A stretch of 64,000 nucleotides of DNA from positions 29,602,758 to 29,666,757 of the forward strand of contig CM073323.1 of NCBI GenBank assembly GCA_037043015.1, in the 5' to 3' direction. This DNA is from Bryum argenteum. Lineage: Eukaryota > Streptophyta > Bryopsida > Bryales > Bryaceae. Both the position numbers and the translations under genes were made by a program. Shown piece after piece: positions 1-12,383 of this stretch. Every line of letters starts with the position of its first letter. Positions within the stretch are counted from its first letter, which is position 1. A model generated the notes under the pieces. It had not been told where the DNA came from. It ran no database searches and saw nothing but the letters and a program-made list of their open reading frames with translations.

Positions 1-532
1 ATCCAAAACCCTAATTTCGTTGCCGTCATGAAGAGCTCCCATGTCTACACCGACTTCATCATGGTAACGACTGATACAACCATTGCTCGGGTTTACTGCA
101 TCACGAATGGTGTTGAATTCTCATTCATTTAGAGGAGTTCCTTTTTGTGGTAGTACATTACTTGAGAAAGATGAAAGCGTTTGATGTACAAATGTTGGTT
201 GGCGAATGTAGGACATACCCGCCGAGTTCGCGAAGCAGTCGAATCTGCCAACTAAAGACGTGAAAGTGACGTTGGTTTGTGATGAAGTACCAACAAATAT
301 CAAGGCCAAATGGTTGGGATCAAAAGATCAACTCGATTCCAAAGGTTGGATGAATTTTTCACGCAGCCACTGTCTAGAAGAAGGTGATGTCTGTGTGTTC
401 GAGTGCCTCAACACGTCTGCTAGCTTCCGCCTCGGGGTTTACATCGTCCGTGTGGTCAAACTCAGGAGGCCCATTGAGCTGGACTACACCCGCCATTACA
501 AAGTTCTCAAGGAGGTCAATGCTGCTGATTGA
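1..532 (+). CDS. B3-domain transcription factor, 3' end (partial)
   Basis: The 3' end of a plant B3 DNA-binding protein, cut by the window edge. Two exons are inferred: <1-63 and 212-532. The 148-bp intron (64-211) starts GTAACG, ends TGTAG and lies between codons. Exon 1 reads FVAVMKSSHVYTDFIM. Exon 2 continues at once with DIPAEFAKQSNLP, then a GW-NF pair and EEGDVCVFE, which is the usual order of a B3 fold (beta strands, then GW-x-x-F, then the L-x-x-GD-x-C-x-F-E block). The protein ends about 25 residues after the domain, so the B3 domain is C-terminal, as in many REM-type proteins. B3 proteins bind DNA in the nucleus; the target and subfamily cannot be set from this fragment. The splice join is inferred from reading frame and domain continuity, not from transcript data. 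Confidence 0.75.
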
Positions 533-2268
533 TGAACGCCTCATAACCATCGCCACATTGTAAAGAGGTTAACCTGCGGCCGAATTTAGAACTTCAACTC
601 CATTCGTGAACTGATAAGAAACGATACCTTGAGTTGATTGATACATAGCGTAAGGTTTTTTTGGGTCACGTCAATGCGTGCTTTTTGATCATCGACTCTC
701 GAAATATATGCTCATTGTTGCACTACGTTAGCGAGCTTCGTGATGCTGAGTATGACATTCGAATTAATCCCATCGGTTGCTAAGACAGGTCTAGGGGTAT
801 GGTTACGGTAGGCGGTTTAGGGTTGACGATCACTTGCACACGTCGAATAAGCATCCCAAAAATCGTACCTTGGCGATTTGTGAAACCCTAAACTGCTCAC
901 ATCCTGGACACCGACACTTCACCACCAGGGATCATGGATGCCCGACACACCCTTCAATTGGAACAATACTTCCAACTGGATATACTTGAGCAGATGCGAT
1001 CCATGCGGGTAGAGATGCGACTGACCAGGACCCCGGAGCTGGTGCGTTGCTAAAACGCTCATGCAGCAAATACAGACAGATGATAGACATGTTAGCTAGA
1101 TGTTGACAGACATGATAGCTACTATCCTGGTAGTTCCGGACCGAAGGTAACACGGCACCTGCATCTACTGTAATATGCTACTACTGAAACAGAATAATTC
1201 TCAAGATCCCAAACATGACGCGTCTAGTATCTGAGTCATCGCGTTCCAGTCCCACCGACTGTCGACAAATTCATTTTCTTCGCACGTTTCGTCGACTTCT
1301 TGTCCAAAGCGACCACTGTGGAGTACAGTTTCCAGAACGTGCCTATACAACAACTTGAGAAAATGTGTGGGCCACCCTCACTGACACTGATACACTACTG
1401 TCAGAGAGCCTGATTTTTTTCTCATTCGCTGGAAAAGTCGGCAATATTCTGATGCCAATCTGGAAGGAGTTAACTCAGGGTGTTGGCTGGCATGGGTTTT
1501 CCTGAAAGAAACCTTTGACAGCCTCCACGCGTCAGCTGCTTTGAATATGCATACAATCAATCGTACGTAATTGCATCTCGGACTCACCGAATGTGAAACA
1601 GAGCGGCCATTAACATACTTGCACCGCCGGCGTGCCTGCGATGAGTCTTTCTAATAAGTGAGTGAACGCATTATATTCCAAACGAAGGACCTGATCTTTG
1701 TTAGTTTGTCGTCAGAAACATCGTCTGTACGTGAGCGAGGCGCGCCCACCGCGTGCCTAACTCTCCCTGCTCCTATCAACTCGCCACAATCGGCCATACA
1801 ATTCTGCGACCGGCAACATGTTCCGCTTGCAGCCAGCAATATCGAGTTGGGTACGCGGTAAGATTTCAACGTGGTTCACAGCACAATCAAAATTTTCGCA
1901 GCTCCGGTGTACGAATAGTTGATCCTCTGACACCAGCGTACTACACTTGACCTCTGCATCTCTTTGGGTTGCAGCAAGGGACGGCGATAAATTTACATGT
2001 TTGTGAGATTTGCCGCAGCTTGTGTAGAGGAGTAGTTCGTGATTATATATCACGTACTGGACATGGATGAACCTTTTTGAGCCACTCTGAGAATAAGAAA
2101 GATTAGGTCAGTAGCTGCTGCTATTCTCTGAGCTAGGAATTTGATTGTGATGTGTTTAAAGTAAACAGAAGTTTTGTGGGTGTGTACAGATGGCGTGCAA
2201 GCAAGCCATGGGATGTGAACGGCAGCAAGAGTTCTTAAGAGTGTAGAGCGATCAAGGTGAAGCTTACG
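533..2268. other. Intergenic region with no supported gene
   Basis: About 1.7 kb between the B3 gene and the WD40 gene. Open frames here are short, lack recognisable motifs and overlap on opposite strands. The last few hundred bases presumably hold the promoter and 5' UTR of the WD40 gene; I see no clear TATA box that decides a start. Confidence 0.5.
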
Positions 2269-3709
2269 ATGCAGATGAGTGGTGGAAAGATGCACGAAGT
2301 CTATGGCGCTGCAGATGTCAAGCGGCGCGGAATTTACACGTACGAGGCACCATGGACCATCTACGGCATGAACTGGAGCGTGCGAGCGGACAACAAATTT
2401 CGTCTCGCCGTTGGCAGCTTCATTGAAGAATATCGAAACAGGGTAAGTGAGCTCATCCATTGCAGTTTTAGGGTTTGGAGAAACTGACCACACCACTCAA
2501 GGCATCACTGGGATCATCACTGAGATCGTGTCTGCGCGAGTGGTGTGTGATCGCTACTGATTGGAGCAATTCAATTTCGAACCGAGTTTCTGTACGATGA
2601 TTTGGAGGGAGAAACTTATTTGACGAAAAGGAACTTGAGTGTGATACATGGGTGCCGTAAGACTGACTTGAGGTCTACCTGCAGGTGGAGATTGTGCAAC
2701 TGGATGACGACTCCGGGAAGTTTATCGCCGACCCAAAGCTGGCGTTCGATCACCCGTACCCAGCTACGAAGATCATGTTCATTCCTGACAAGGAAAGTGA
2801 GAAACCCGACCTGATGGCCACGACGGGGGACAACTTGCGCATATGGCAGATCCACGACGACAAAGTGGAGCTCAAGAGCGTGCTCAACAATCGGCAGAAC
2901 AGCGGGTACTGCTCGCCCCTTACCTCCTTCGACTGGAACGAGTCCGACCTCCGCAGGCTGGGCACCAGCAGCATCGACACGACGTGCACCATCTGGGACA
3001 TCGAAACGGGCCTTGTGGACACGCAGCTAATCGCGCATGACAAAGAGGTTCACGACATCGCCTGGGGCGGGGTGGGTGTGTTCGCCTCCGTTTCGGCCGA
3101 CGGCTCTGTGCGTGTGTTTGATCTGCGAGACAAGCAGCACTCCACCATCATCTACGAGAGCCCCCAGCCTGAGACGCCGCTGCTGCGGCTCGGGTGGAAC
3201 AAACAGGACCCACGCTTCATGGCCACCATTCTCATGGACTTGGCCAAAGTGGTGATCCTGGACATCAGGCACCCGACTATGCCGGTCGCGGAGCTCCAGC
3301 GCCACCAGGCTTGTGTCAATGCCATCGCCTGGGCTCCCCACAGCGCTTGCCACATCTGTTCAGCCGGCGACGATTCTCAGGTATGCGATACAGCGCCCTC
3401 CTAATATGAATGGAAATATCTTCTTTCCAGGGCAATGAAGGCAGCTCGTCAGAAATAGCATGCTGGCTCAAACCTTCAAGCTTGAATGTTGTCTGGACCA
3501 TACTGTTTCAAGCACAGGATCATCGAATGTGTGGAATTGAATTGCAGGCTCTGATATGGGATATGTCAGCGAAGCCGGTGGACGGGGGGTTGGATCCGAT
3601 TCTGGCATACACGGCAGGAGGAGAAGTGAACCAGCTCCAGTGGTCCGCCTCCCATTCCGACTGGGTGGCCATCGCTTTCGCAAACAAGCTTCAGGTTCTC
3701 CGAGTCTAG
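2269..3709 (+). CDS. LWD: LWD/TTG1-family WD40-repeat protein (three exons)
   Basis: Exons 2269-2442, 2685-3380 and 3548-3709 join in phase 0 to about 343 residues, close to Arabidopsis LWD1 and TTG1. Intron 1 runs GTAAGT...CTGCAG and intron 2 GTATGC...TTGCAG. Characteristic blocks are [90 protein letters not shown] and the C-terminal NKLQVLRV. The N-terminus and the FIPDKE block are LWD-like. AVGSFIEEY and the PTMPVAEL stretch look more like TTG1, so LWD is the more likely but not a certain assignment. In the known family these seven-bladed propellers act as scaffolds: LWD in clock gene activation, TTG1 in MYB-bHLH-WD40 complexes. Other in-frame ATGs lie at 2275 and 2290. The protein is intact and looks functional. 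Confidence 0.95.
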
Positions 3710-4973
3710 CTGCCTGCTTTCCTCGAGCAAAGTACATGGGATCATCTTCAGGGAAGGCCGAATGCTCCCTCTACGGCCGCTACACGTTTGCTGAGCTTTA
3801 CATTTTACACCCGTTACTTTGCTTGGCTTTACATTTCACTCCCCGTGAGTTGATGGGATTATAAGTTTTGGGAGATTGCATGTATTTCTGAAATTTCATT
3901 ATGTACAATAGGCAAGTATTATACTGGATAGTATCATACATTGGTACCTGATACCTTGTTATGTGTGCTCGACGTTTCTTTTTACGAAACCCCATCATCT
4001 CAGTACTAAAACTTAACTTTCACTTCGACATCATATCTGCAGCATCTGCAATAGTATGTTAATGGTGAAAACTCTCGGTCCTTGTCTATGCAACGGAGAT
4101 CCTTACGTTGGATTGTCAGTAGTGACAGATTAATTTTTGGCATGGCATGGGATCTTCATGAAAATGAAACCTTGATTTCATTACTTAGTGTACATGATAG
4201 TTTATTCGAGTGTGTTATTTCAACTTATAACCTTCCTGTTCCAAGGTTACGAGTATCTCATACGACTGGCCGTTAGTTTAAAAGTTTGTCAATTGCATTC
4301 ATTTCTTGTTGATTGGTCTTGTTATGATCAATCTATTTTATTTATTTGGTGATGAGTCAAGCGTTCGGTTTTTTAACCTCGAAAGTCTCCAAGGCCCTGC
4401 CTTATTGCAAGCTGACAAAGACGCTGACACGTAACTCATACATGATCATGTACAGTACACCGAATCTTAGACTAAATTACGTTGACAATTGGAAAAAAAA
4501 AAAGTGTTCTCTCTTGTTGTAAAAGAGAAAGCAATGTTTTGGAACCTAAATAGACCATCTTCTTAAGTAACTTATTGTAGTTCATTTATATCAGATTTTG
4601 AGTTATGGGGCCCATAGATTTAGAGAGCCCAAGTTACATGATTTCATCATTTGTGCTCAAGAGTGGAAGTGCTACTAACAATCTCAACGCAATCAAATAT
4701 TTCCAGCTGTATTTATTTTTACCTTATCTCACTAACCTTCATTCCCATAATAATCATAATAATTTCCATTGCATAAATAACTAAGCCTTGCAATGGTGAA
4801 TACTGCTCCAAAATCTACAAAGGAGAAAGTTCCCAAAACTAGACTCCTTTGTAGTAAATGAATATCATATCTTCACCACAACTTTGATAGAGCAGAAATT
4901 GCTACCACAAAAGCTGAGACTCAAATTGGAAATCAAGAAGTTATAGTTTTTGGTAACTCCCTTGTTGGAGCAA
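3710..4973. other. 3' flank of the WD40 gene; AT-rich intergenic DNA
   Basis: Contains the WD40 gene's 3' UTR at its left end, with no clear AATAAA, then AT-rich sequence. No coding frame with a recognisable motif is seen on either strand. Confidence 0.4.
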
Positions 4974-5044
4974 TTAACCCCTGAAGCTCCTGGAGACTCA
5001 AAATGGGTTTTTGGGGTTTTGGGCAGCTTCAATGAAGGGGTTAA
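4974..5044. mobile_element. 71-bp TTAA-bounded hairpin, possible piggyBac-like mini-element
   Basis: TTAA, then CCCCTGAAGCT, a short loop, AGCTTCAATGAAGGGG and TTAA. The ends are inverted with a 5-base offset, and the whole is flanked by TTAA on both sides. It shares the TTAA-CCCC end with several larger elements in the window. It is very short, so chance cannot be excluded. Confidence 0.4.
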
Positions 5045-8000
5045 ATGTAATGTTTTTGCCTAAGGTTTTATTAGGTGCTCTTTATGTTGCGACGTGCATG
5101 TGGTGAAATTTGCAAAGTCAAATTTCAATTCTTAAGTCTCATAGGACAATCCTCAAGTTGCAAGCCGAAATGGGGCAGCTCCAAAAAGTAACTTTTTTAA
5201 AACTTTTTTTTTCAAAAATATGTTCATTACTAGATCACTAATTGAGTTCTAAGTGACTGAAGTCAAAAGTTTACCAAATCTACAAAGGCAGCCTCCAGAA
5301 TTCTCAAAATCAATCTTCACAATCAATGCCCAAAAAAACTCAAGAGCCAAACTTCAAATAGTAGGATCTTTCAAATGGTAAACATCCAACAGTCAATTTT
5401 AAAACAAATAACTAAAGATAGTCTTAGGTATAAGATCTTACGATCAAAAGTTTGAAAAAAAGAAAATAAATAAATTGTTCGCACCTACACGATTGTATAG
5501 AAGAATAAAGTCTATGTTTTGGGGTGTCAAGCTCCCAAAAAACACCAAGGAGCTTTAGGGAATACAAAAAATTGTAACTTACAATACAAACACGTCGAAG
5601 TATTGGTGAGATACTAGTCATACCATTGATTTGACCAAAATTCAGCTTGAGCGACCAGGTCCTCATGCGATTATAAGTTGCTGGGGAAGTCAACTATGAT
5701 ATTTTGATAAGCCCTCGAGAAGGTTGTCGTTTAATGTCCTATGTGGGGCCGTAAGTGTTAGCTGACATTGACTATCTCCCAAAATCTCATGAACACCTTC
5801 TCTAATGCGCGTCGCGAAGCACGCCGGAAAATACGGAAAAGAGAGGTATGGGAGGGGTCCAGTTGGAGGGGTAACATTGACTATGGAAGTAGAAGTGTAG
5901 GTCCGAAGGCAAGGTGATGGCGTTAGGGATAAGAGCGAGGCGTCCGGAATTGATTTTGAGTGTGCAAATACTCTAGAAGACCCAGTGTTTCTTAGATTTG
6001 TAGTCTTGCAAATCGAAGTCGAAGTCAGGCGACGACTACATAAGTTATATTTCTTTTTAAAACCATGTGATAGTTTGGTTTATTTTAAAATATAGAAACA
6101 TCATTGCAAATCATGTAGCGTACGTTACATGCGAGTTCGACATCCTACTGTGCAATAATTGATTCTTTTTTGAGATTTTCAATCCAACAATTCAATTTTT
6201 GTACCAATTTCAATTCTTTTTACTTAGTACCACTATCGTTTTTTCTAAAATTATAAATTTCCCGATTTTTAGCAATTTCGATCTTAAATTTATTTTTGTC
6301 AAAGTGGCCTATGACATGCAGTACCAAGAGTATTTGGATCACAAATCTTTTAGCTGGAAAGTTGTTGGAATACATATAAATAAGATACTCATGTTTAAAG
6401 AAACCATGAAAAAAACACTTGATTTTACACAATTGGCTTATAATTATAAAACATGTCCCATACTTGAGAACTCTTATTCTTTGTAAAAAAATTACTAAAA
6501 TGCTTGTCATGATTGCGCATATGAGCAATTCAACTGGTTGGAAGAAAAGCGATAGAGTTGGGCCGGTAGAGAGTGGGACACCTAACCTAGCCCTTCCAAG
6601 CAATGGACTCCAAAACCCTACAAAAATAAGATAACAACCATGCATACCCTTGAACTAAACATACAATCTCACACAATCACCAACAACACAAGGATTGCAA
6701 TAAAAATCTCAAACAATGCAAGGAGGAGGATTACAACCGGCGTCCAACCGGCAGCTGGACCCCTCACCACTAAAATAGCCGTTACTTCTTTGTCTTCGCT
6801 TCTCTTGGAGCAATCTAGGACTCTCTGAAAAGCTACATTGAAGATGCATCTGAATCCAGAAGCTCATCTTTTGGTTCTACCTAAATCTTGAGATATGAGG
6901 CTCCAAAGTTGTGTTCTCTAACTGTCCTCCACAGTAGACATATCGCTACTATAGTGGCCGCCATTCCTCCGTCATTGATTAATTGGAGATGAACCTAGAC
7001 TTTTTACAAAACCAGCTTGAAGGCACACCTTTCTAGCAGATCTTGCTCCAAGAATTGTCTCTCAACAGTAGCGATCCTCGTCCAAAGTCAGCAGTCTTGA
7101 GTCGCGCCGTCCGCCGCAAGCCGTAGAAGTCTTCTCACAAGAATTGTCATATCTCCCTTCTAGTCGCTCTTATGACTACAAGCTTTCGCTCGTTGGAGAG
7201 GCCACCTTGAAGAGGCTCTTTCCCTCCAAAGGGTACTCTTGGATCTACCTCCAGTTCAACGCCGTAGCTCTCCAAAGTTGGCAGCCAACTCCTACGGTTA
7301 AAACTCCAACTCTTCTATAATCTACCCAACCTACCCACACTCGCACCCACATACAACAAATCCACACATCCTACTTGCATATTTACTTCATGTTAGATCA
7401 CCCAACCCAATTCTCCATAGCTACAATCTAAAAAGCATCTAAGCTCACACACACACACACTTGAGAGAAGACAAAAAAAAACTTTTTAACCCTAGCAAAA
7501 GGAGAGAGAAGTCAAAAGAAATGAGAGCGTAAAGAAAAGAGGAGGGGAGAGGGGGACCTATGAGAGAAGAGCTTTCTTCTCTCATTTCCCTTCTTACCTT
7601 TAGCTTCTTCATGTTCTAATCTTTACACACATCTATTATTCAGTTTCTAACTCTTCTACTTCTTAATATCTAACACTCTCAATTACCAACAATTCCGTCG
7701 CAAATTCTCACACTCAATAACAATAATGCATCTAGATTGCCACAATCACAATTTAGCTAACCTTTGCCATCACTTCTTGTCTAGCTTCTTCAATTCTCAA
7801 CTTACTACACTAAACATACAAGCATTTCAACCATTCTAACTATATGTATTTTGCATGTAAAAATCCTATAACTAATATGTGAGCCATTCAGATGGCTCAC
7901 ATCGTACCATTTCAAATGAATGTATATTCTTCAAACTCGACTTGATCCAACTAAAAATATATCATCATAAACAATTCCCTAGTGAAGAAATCATGGTGTT

Positions 8001-9094
8001 GCTGTCACTCTTCAAGGTTTTAGCTTGTCATCCAAAATGTCGATTCTTGACATTTTGCGCGTATAGGGTTAATTATAGGGTGACGATAATCAATCTTACA
8101 CATTTTATGGATGGTATCAAGTTAAAATTCTGAATAGTGTTCAAGCATTAGAGCTATAAGTTCAAGAACGGTAACAAAGTCTAATAGTGGTGCTACTAAA
8201 AAGTGCAAAGTTAGAGGAATTCCAACAAAGTCGCTAATAGGTGGCTTGGTACTTTGAAGGGAGGGGTCGTTTTCCTTTCCTATGAAACTAGCTACCTAAC
8301 GTGCCTCAATTGGCGGCTTGCTAAAGAAGCCCTTGAGCCTTCAAAGATAGCGTCTCTCTAAGGGACGTTTATATGGGGACTCTAGGCAAGGATGGGGCCG
8401 AAGGAGGGCAAAAATTCTCTCAATGGGATTGCTCCAATTCTTGTATTTAAAAAAATAAACCAATCACAATGAGAGGATTTTTGCTCTTCATCAGCCTTAT
8501 GTACAGCTTGACTCCCTATGTAAAGCATCCCTAAGCTATGTTGATTGTCTAGCCAGCCACCCAACCCAACTTTCACTCGAAGACATATTTTTTAATTATA
8601 TTCACCTTTTAGGGTTTCACCCTAACTTTTAGGAAAACTTCAGAAATTTTGAGAAGGGGTGTATATTTAAAGGACTACTAAATATAACAATCCTTGTTGT
8701 TTGACTACATTTAGCATGCTTGGGATGCTTGTAGGGGGTGTATGAATTGAATGTATGGCGGGGCCTTAAGGTCCCAAGTATAAGCAACATCAACTTCAAA
8801 ATTGTATTGCACATGTTCATAAATTTAATGAGAAGAAATCTCTATGGTTTCAAATACATTCTAACAAGGAGATTCTCAAAGAAAAATTCTAAACCCTTCA
8901 AATAGTGATGACGAGAAGACATTTACTAAATCCCAAAATTTCTCGCGATACCTGGGGTCTCACCAAAAGGTTCATATCACCAATTGCTTTGAGTGAACCC
9001 ACCTCAACAAGGCTTGCCTACCAAGCCGAGATTGCCTACAGGTCGTCCCACCTTGGCCGTTCTTTGGTCAGGGGGCGCTTGTAAAGAGAATGCT
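5045..9094. other. AT-rich intergenic DNA with no supported gene
   Basis: Four kilobases with only short, motif-free frames on both strands. The stretch about 6900-7620 is pyrimidine-rich, with CA and AG runs (7447-7461, 7500-7590). It reads like a decayed retrotransposon leader or non-coding DNA, but no coding domain, primer site or terminal repeat was identified. Confidence 0.4.
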
Positions 9095-9410
9095 ATCAGC
9101 ATTTATTGGGCCCCCATAAGCCAATGGGATTTTTTTTTTTCTTCTAAATCCCTCGAATTTTTTATTTGGAACCCCCAACGACCTTTCTAATAATTTTGAA
9201 TTCAAAAATGGGGCCTGGGCCCTCTAAGTACTCTAGAAGCCTACTCCTTGGTATTTTAAACCTATACATTAAAAATTTAGGGGATCTTTACTCCTCCCCT
9301 CCCTTACCCCGGGAAACGTTTTTGCTCCCCGAGAAACGCTAGTAGCCCCCCGAGATACGCTCGTAGCTCCTGGAGAAATGCTCATAGCACTGATTTACAG
9401 TGATCCTTGG
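9095..9410. repeat. Dispersed repeat, copy 1
   Basis: Matches 29040-29283 in the same orientation. Shared blocks are CCCCCAT-AGCCAATGG, CTACTCCTTGG, the CTATACAT...AAAAATTAGGGG region and CTCATA-CACTGA. I estimate roughly three quarters identity by eye, with indels. No open frame is conserved between copies, so this is a non-coding or decayed interspersed repeat of unknown class. Confidence 0.6.
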
Positions 9411-10187
9411 TGAGGGGCCTTGCGCCTCCGTACCCATCCATACTCGTTGCTCGGTTTTAAAATGAAAGTTGCTACTTTTTATAATTTGAGAGGTCCTTTC
9501 TAATTTGTTGGAAATTATAATTTTGCAACTGAGGTTTGCAACTCCAGTTACCTTTGCCAGATGTTCCTTGGTGCCCTGGGTGACATCAATAATTAGACTT
9601 AGGGGCAAAATCAGCCCCAAATGTTTTTTTAACCAATTGTGGCAAGGCTGGCCGGTGGTGACCCAGGCCGGTGATGAGGCTGGCAGGGAGTGCCGGGGAA
9701 GGGACCGTGGAGCACCCAAACGAGTCGTCAGCGTCCACGCCTGCGGGGCTGTGGAGCTTTTGAGAAGAAATATCGTGGTCGTCTCGTTTTTGGAAGGAGA
9801 GTTGTTGGCGACTCCGAAGGGCTTGGTCCTTCGCTTCTAAGTTGTCGAGCTTTTGAGGTCATCTTGGAAAAGCGGGGGACGACACGGGTGTGGACGGAGC
9901 GTGCGCAGCGGGCGAAATTAGGGTTTCTCTGTGAAACTTGATTCCTGAAGCGATTACGTGCGAGGAGGAGTTTACGTCTACTCGATTTCACGAATCGACC
10001 TGATAGAGAGTTCAGATGCTTAAAATCTGCCCTCGGAGGCAGAAATTCGCGATTTCTTCTGGCCACTGCTCTTAACCTGGTCTGCTGCTAGGGAGCCCAC
10101 TATCGACAAGCCAAGCAGCCCTTTTGGAGGAGAGTCGGCGGAGGAGCTCGGGTCAGCTGATCGAGGGTCGAAGGCACGTGAGCAGTC
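9411..10187. other. Probable promoter and 5' UTR region of the IST1-like gene
   Basis: GC content rises toward the IST1-like start, and the open frames here are short with no known motif. The last ~200 bases are plausible 5' UTR. No TATA box was judged convincing. Confidence 0.35.
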
Positions 10188-12218
10188 ATGTGGGATTCGA
10201 TGCTTGGAAAGGGTTTCAAAGCCCAGAAATGTAAGACATTGCTGAGGCTTGCGATGGCTCGCATCAAACTTCTTCGAAATAAGAGAGAAATTCAGGTTAA
10301 GCAGATGCGCAAAGAGATATCTCAACTGCTCACTAGCGGCCAGGAGCCGAGTGCTAGGATTCGCGTCGAGCATATCATCCGGGAGCAGAACATTTTGGCA
10401 GCATATGACATACTGGAGTTATTTTGTGAACTAGTGGCTGTTCGACTCCCTATAATTGAGTCACAAAAGAGCTGCCCTTTAGATCTGAAAGAGGCGATTT
10501 CAAGTTTGATATTTGCCTCTCCACGCTGTGCCGATTTGCCCGAACTTCTACAAATTCGCCAGCTTTTCGCTGCGAAGTATGGGAAAGAGTTTGCGGCAGC
10601 TGCTGCAGAGCTGCGTCCTGATTGTGGAGTAAATCGTAGGATTATTGAGAAGCTTTCAGTATGTACACCTTCTGGAGAGGTGAAACTGAAGTTGATGAAG
10701 GAGATCGCCGTTGAGCATGATGTGGATTGGGATCCGACAAATAGTGAGGCGGAGCTGTTGAAGTCTCACGAAGATTTGCTTGATGGACCAAGTCATTTCC
10801 TCGAAGCAAATGAGCTGTTGTCATCCCAATTAGATAGTTCACGAGCCTCTGATGCTGCAAGTAATGTTCCTATCGTAAATATGTCCGAGATGCCTGCAAC
10901 CTTGGATGAACCATCCTCGTCTGCTAAACCATATGATGACGAGAGGAGGCATAATGTCCCGTTTAGGAATATCCCTCCTCCTACGATGTATGAAGTTTCT
11001 TCGGCTGTGAAATCCAGTCCCTCTCATACACCTATTACGACTCGGAAGGTAGGCACTGTTCCAAGAGAAGACGCTTCCTCTGATGGTGACACAGACAATT
11101 ATGTTCCGAAACCACGAGGCGAGTACTCGGATGCGGCGTCTGCTGCGCAAGCGGCTCAGGAGTTGGCGACCCGTGCATTGGCAGCAGCTCGGGCCGCAAC
11201 TGACTTGGCCAGAAAACAAAGTGGTCATTACAGCTCCAAGGTGCAACCTGAGAAGTCTGACTTGATTCCCCCAGCGGAACGAAACAGTCATTACAGTTCC
11301 AAGGTGCAACCTGAGAAATCTGACTTGAACCCCCCAGCGGAACGAAGTGGTCATTACAGGTCCAAGGTGCAACCTGAGAAATCCGACGTGATTCCCCCAG
11401 CAGAGGAAGAAGAAGAAAGTGCGACGGATCTGGACTCAAGTGGCGATGAAAGACAGGGGAATTTGCCCGTGCGTAGACAACATCTTCCAGAGGCCAGGTA
11501 TCCTGCTGCACCAGTAAATCTCAGTGATAGTGATAGCGATACGGCTGAATATGATGTGCCTCGTGGCCGGGGTCCTGGCGGGTCTAAACAGGCGAGGCCC
11601 AGGTCTGCCGTAAAGAGGTTGCAGAAGCCCCCGTCGCAGGCAACTAAGCTCGATTATCAGAAAGCAGATACAGCCAACAAGCCCTCATTTGACAGCGATG
11701 ACGACGGTGAGGGGTCAGTATTATTTAGAGCTGGAAAGCAAGAGCGTAATGATGAATCAAATAGCAGAAAAGGAGGTGGACTGAAGTGGATCTCCAAAGA
11801 CGACCGCGTGCCCAGAGACGAATCGGGTGAGTACGAGACTTCTGATGCCAACAGAGACGAGACCAAACTCCGGTATGGCTACTTTAATCATGATTCATCA
11901 AGACCAGATGATCCTTATTCTGCGTATGACCCATTTAAGCATCACGCTTCCAAGTTGAGTACAGGGAGCCGTGAAGGTTCTCCACTCTTCGACGATGAAA
12001 ACTCTGTTGGAAAATACCGTAAGTCTTCGCGGCCTGTGAGTTCACCGGGGACATCTCACTTTGACGATGAAGATCCGCATAATTCTTCGCTTTTCTCAGG
12101 TACTCGAAAGTACGGTGCGGATGATGTTTCCTATCACAGAGACCCTTCTCCCAAGGCATTTGACGAGGATGATTTGGATTCACGCTTGGAGGCACTGAAG
12201 CTGCCTTATCGTCGGTAG
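10188..12218 (+). CDS. IST1-like ESCRT-III-associated protein, intronless
   Basis: A 676-residue frame without introns. Residues about 5-180 form an IST1 domain: MLGKGFKAQKCKTLLRLA, RIKLLRNKREIQVKQMRKEI, ARIRVEHIIREQN, RLPIIESQKSCPLDLKEAI, SPRCADLPELLQIR, KYGKEF and RPDCGVNR all match the family's usual order, ending near VDWDPT. A long acidic, Ser/Asp-rich, probably disordered tail follows. The last residues, DEDDLDSRLEALKLPYRR, fit a MIT-interacting motif (L-x-x-R-L-x-x-L-K). IST1 proteins bind CHMP1 and Vps4-type ATPases on endosomal membranes in multivesicular body sorting; that role is inferred here. Methionines 1 and 5 (10188, 10200) are both possible starts; the family usually begins at the MLG of residue 5. 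Plant relatives I know of are usually interrupted by introns, so a retrogene or lineage-specific intron loss is possible. Confidence 0.93.
   Translation: MWDSMLGKGFKAQKCKTLLRLAMARIKLLRNKREIQVKQMRKEISQLLTSGQEPSARIRVEHIIREQNILAAYDILELFCELVAVRLPIIESQKSCPLDLKEAISSLIFASPRCADLPELLQIRQLFAAKYGKEFAAAAAELRPDCGVNRRIIEKLSVCTPSGEVKLKLMKEIAVEHDVDWDPTNSEAELLKSHEDLLDGPSHFLEANELLSSQLDSSRASDAASNVPIVNMSEMPATLDEPSSSAKPYDDERRHNVPFRNIPPPTMYEVSSAVKSSPSHTPITTRKVGTVPREDASSDGDTDNYVPKPRGEYSDAASAAQAAQELATRALAAARAATDLARKQSGHYSSKVQPEKSDLIPPAERNSHYSSKVQPEKSDLNPPAERSGHYRSKVQPEKSDVIPPAEEEEESATDLDSSGDERQGNLPVRRQHLPEARYPAAPVNLSDSDSDTAEYDVPRGRGPGGSKQARPRSAVKRLQKPPSQATKLDYQKADTANKPSFDSDDDGEGSVLFRAGKQERNDESNSRKGGGLKWISKDDRVPRDESGEYETSDANRDETKLRYGYFNHDSSRPDDPYSAYDPFKHHASKLSTGSREGSPLFDDENSVGKYRKSSRPVSSPGTSHFDDEDPHNSSLFSGTRKYGADDVSYHRDPSPKAFDEDDLDSRLEALKLPYRR
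11220..11408 (+). repeat. Three tandem 63-bp in-frame repeats in the IST1-like tail
   Basis: Units 11220-11282, 11283-11345 and 11346-11408 each encode 21 residues with the core HYSSKVQPEKSDLIPPAE (HYRSK and VIPPAEE in unit 3). They differ at only a few bases, so the expansion is recent and the frame is kept. Copy number may vary between individuals. Confidence 0.9.
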
Positions 12219-12377
12219 TCTGAATGTAAAGGTCCGATTTAATCCCTTTTGAGTGTAGGATGTTATTACTGAAGCAAATGACCATATGCTCTGCAAACCT
12301 GCATACTTTGTGAGGTATGCAATATGTGGCTTTGTGTTGATCTCAAGTTGAGCAGGCTTGTTATTGCTCTTTGTGGA

Positions 12378-12383
12378 AATAAA
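12378..12383 (+). promoter_or_regulatory. Candidate polyadenylation signal of the IST1-like gene
   Basis: AATAAA about 160 bases after the stop codon, followed by T-rich sequence. Plant poly(A) signals are loose, so this is only a candidate. Confidence 0.35.

Noticed and set aside
2050..2496. 148-residue minus-strand frame over exon 1 of the WD40 gene
   Set aside because: Shadow of a real plus-strand exon; no motif of its own.
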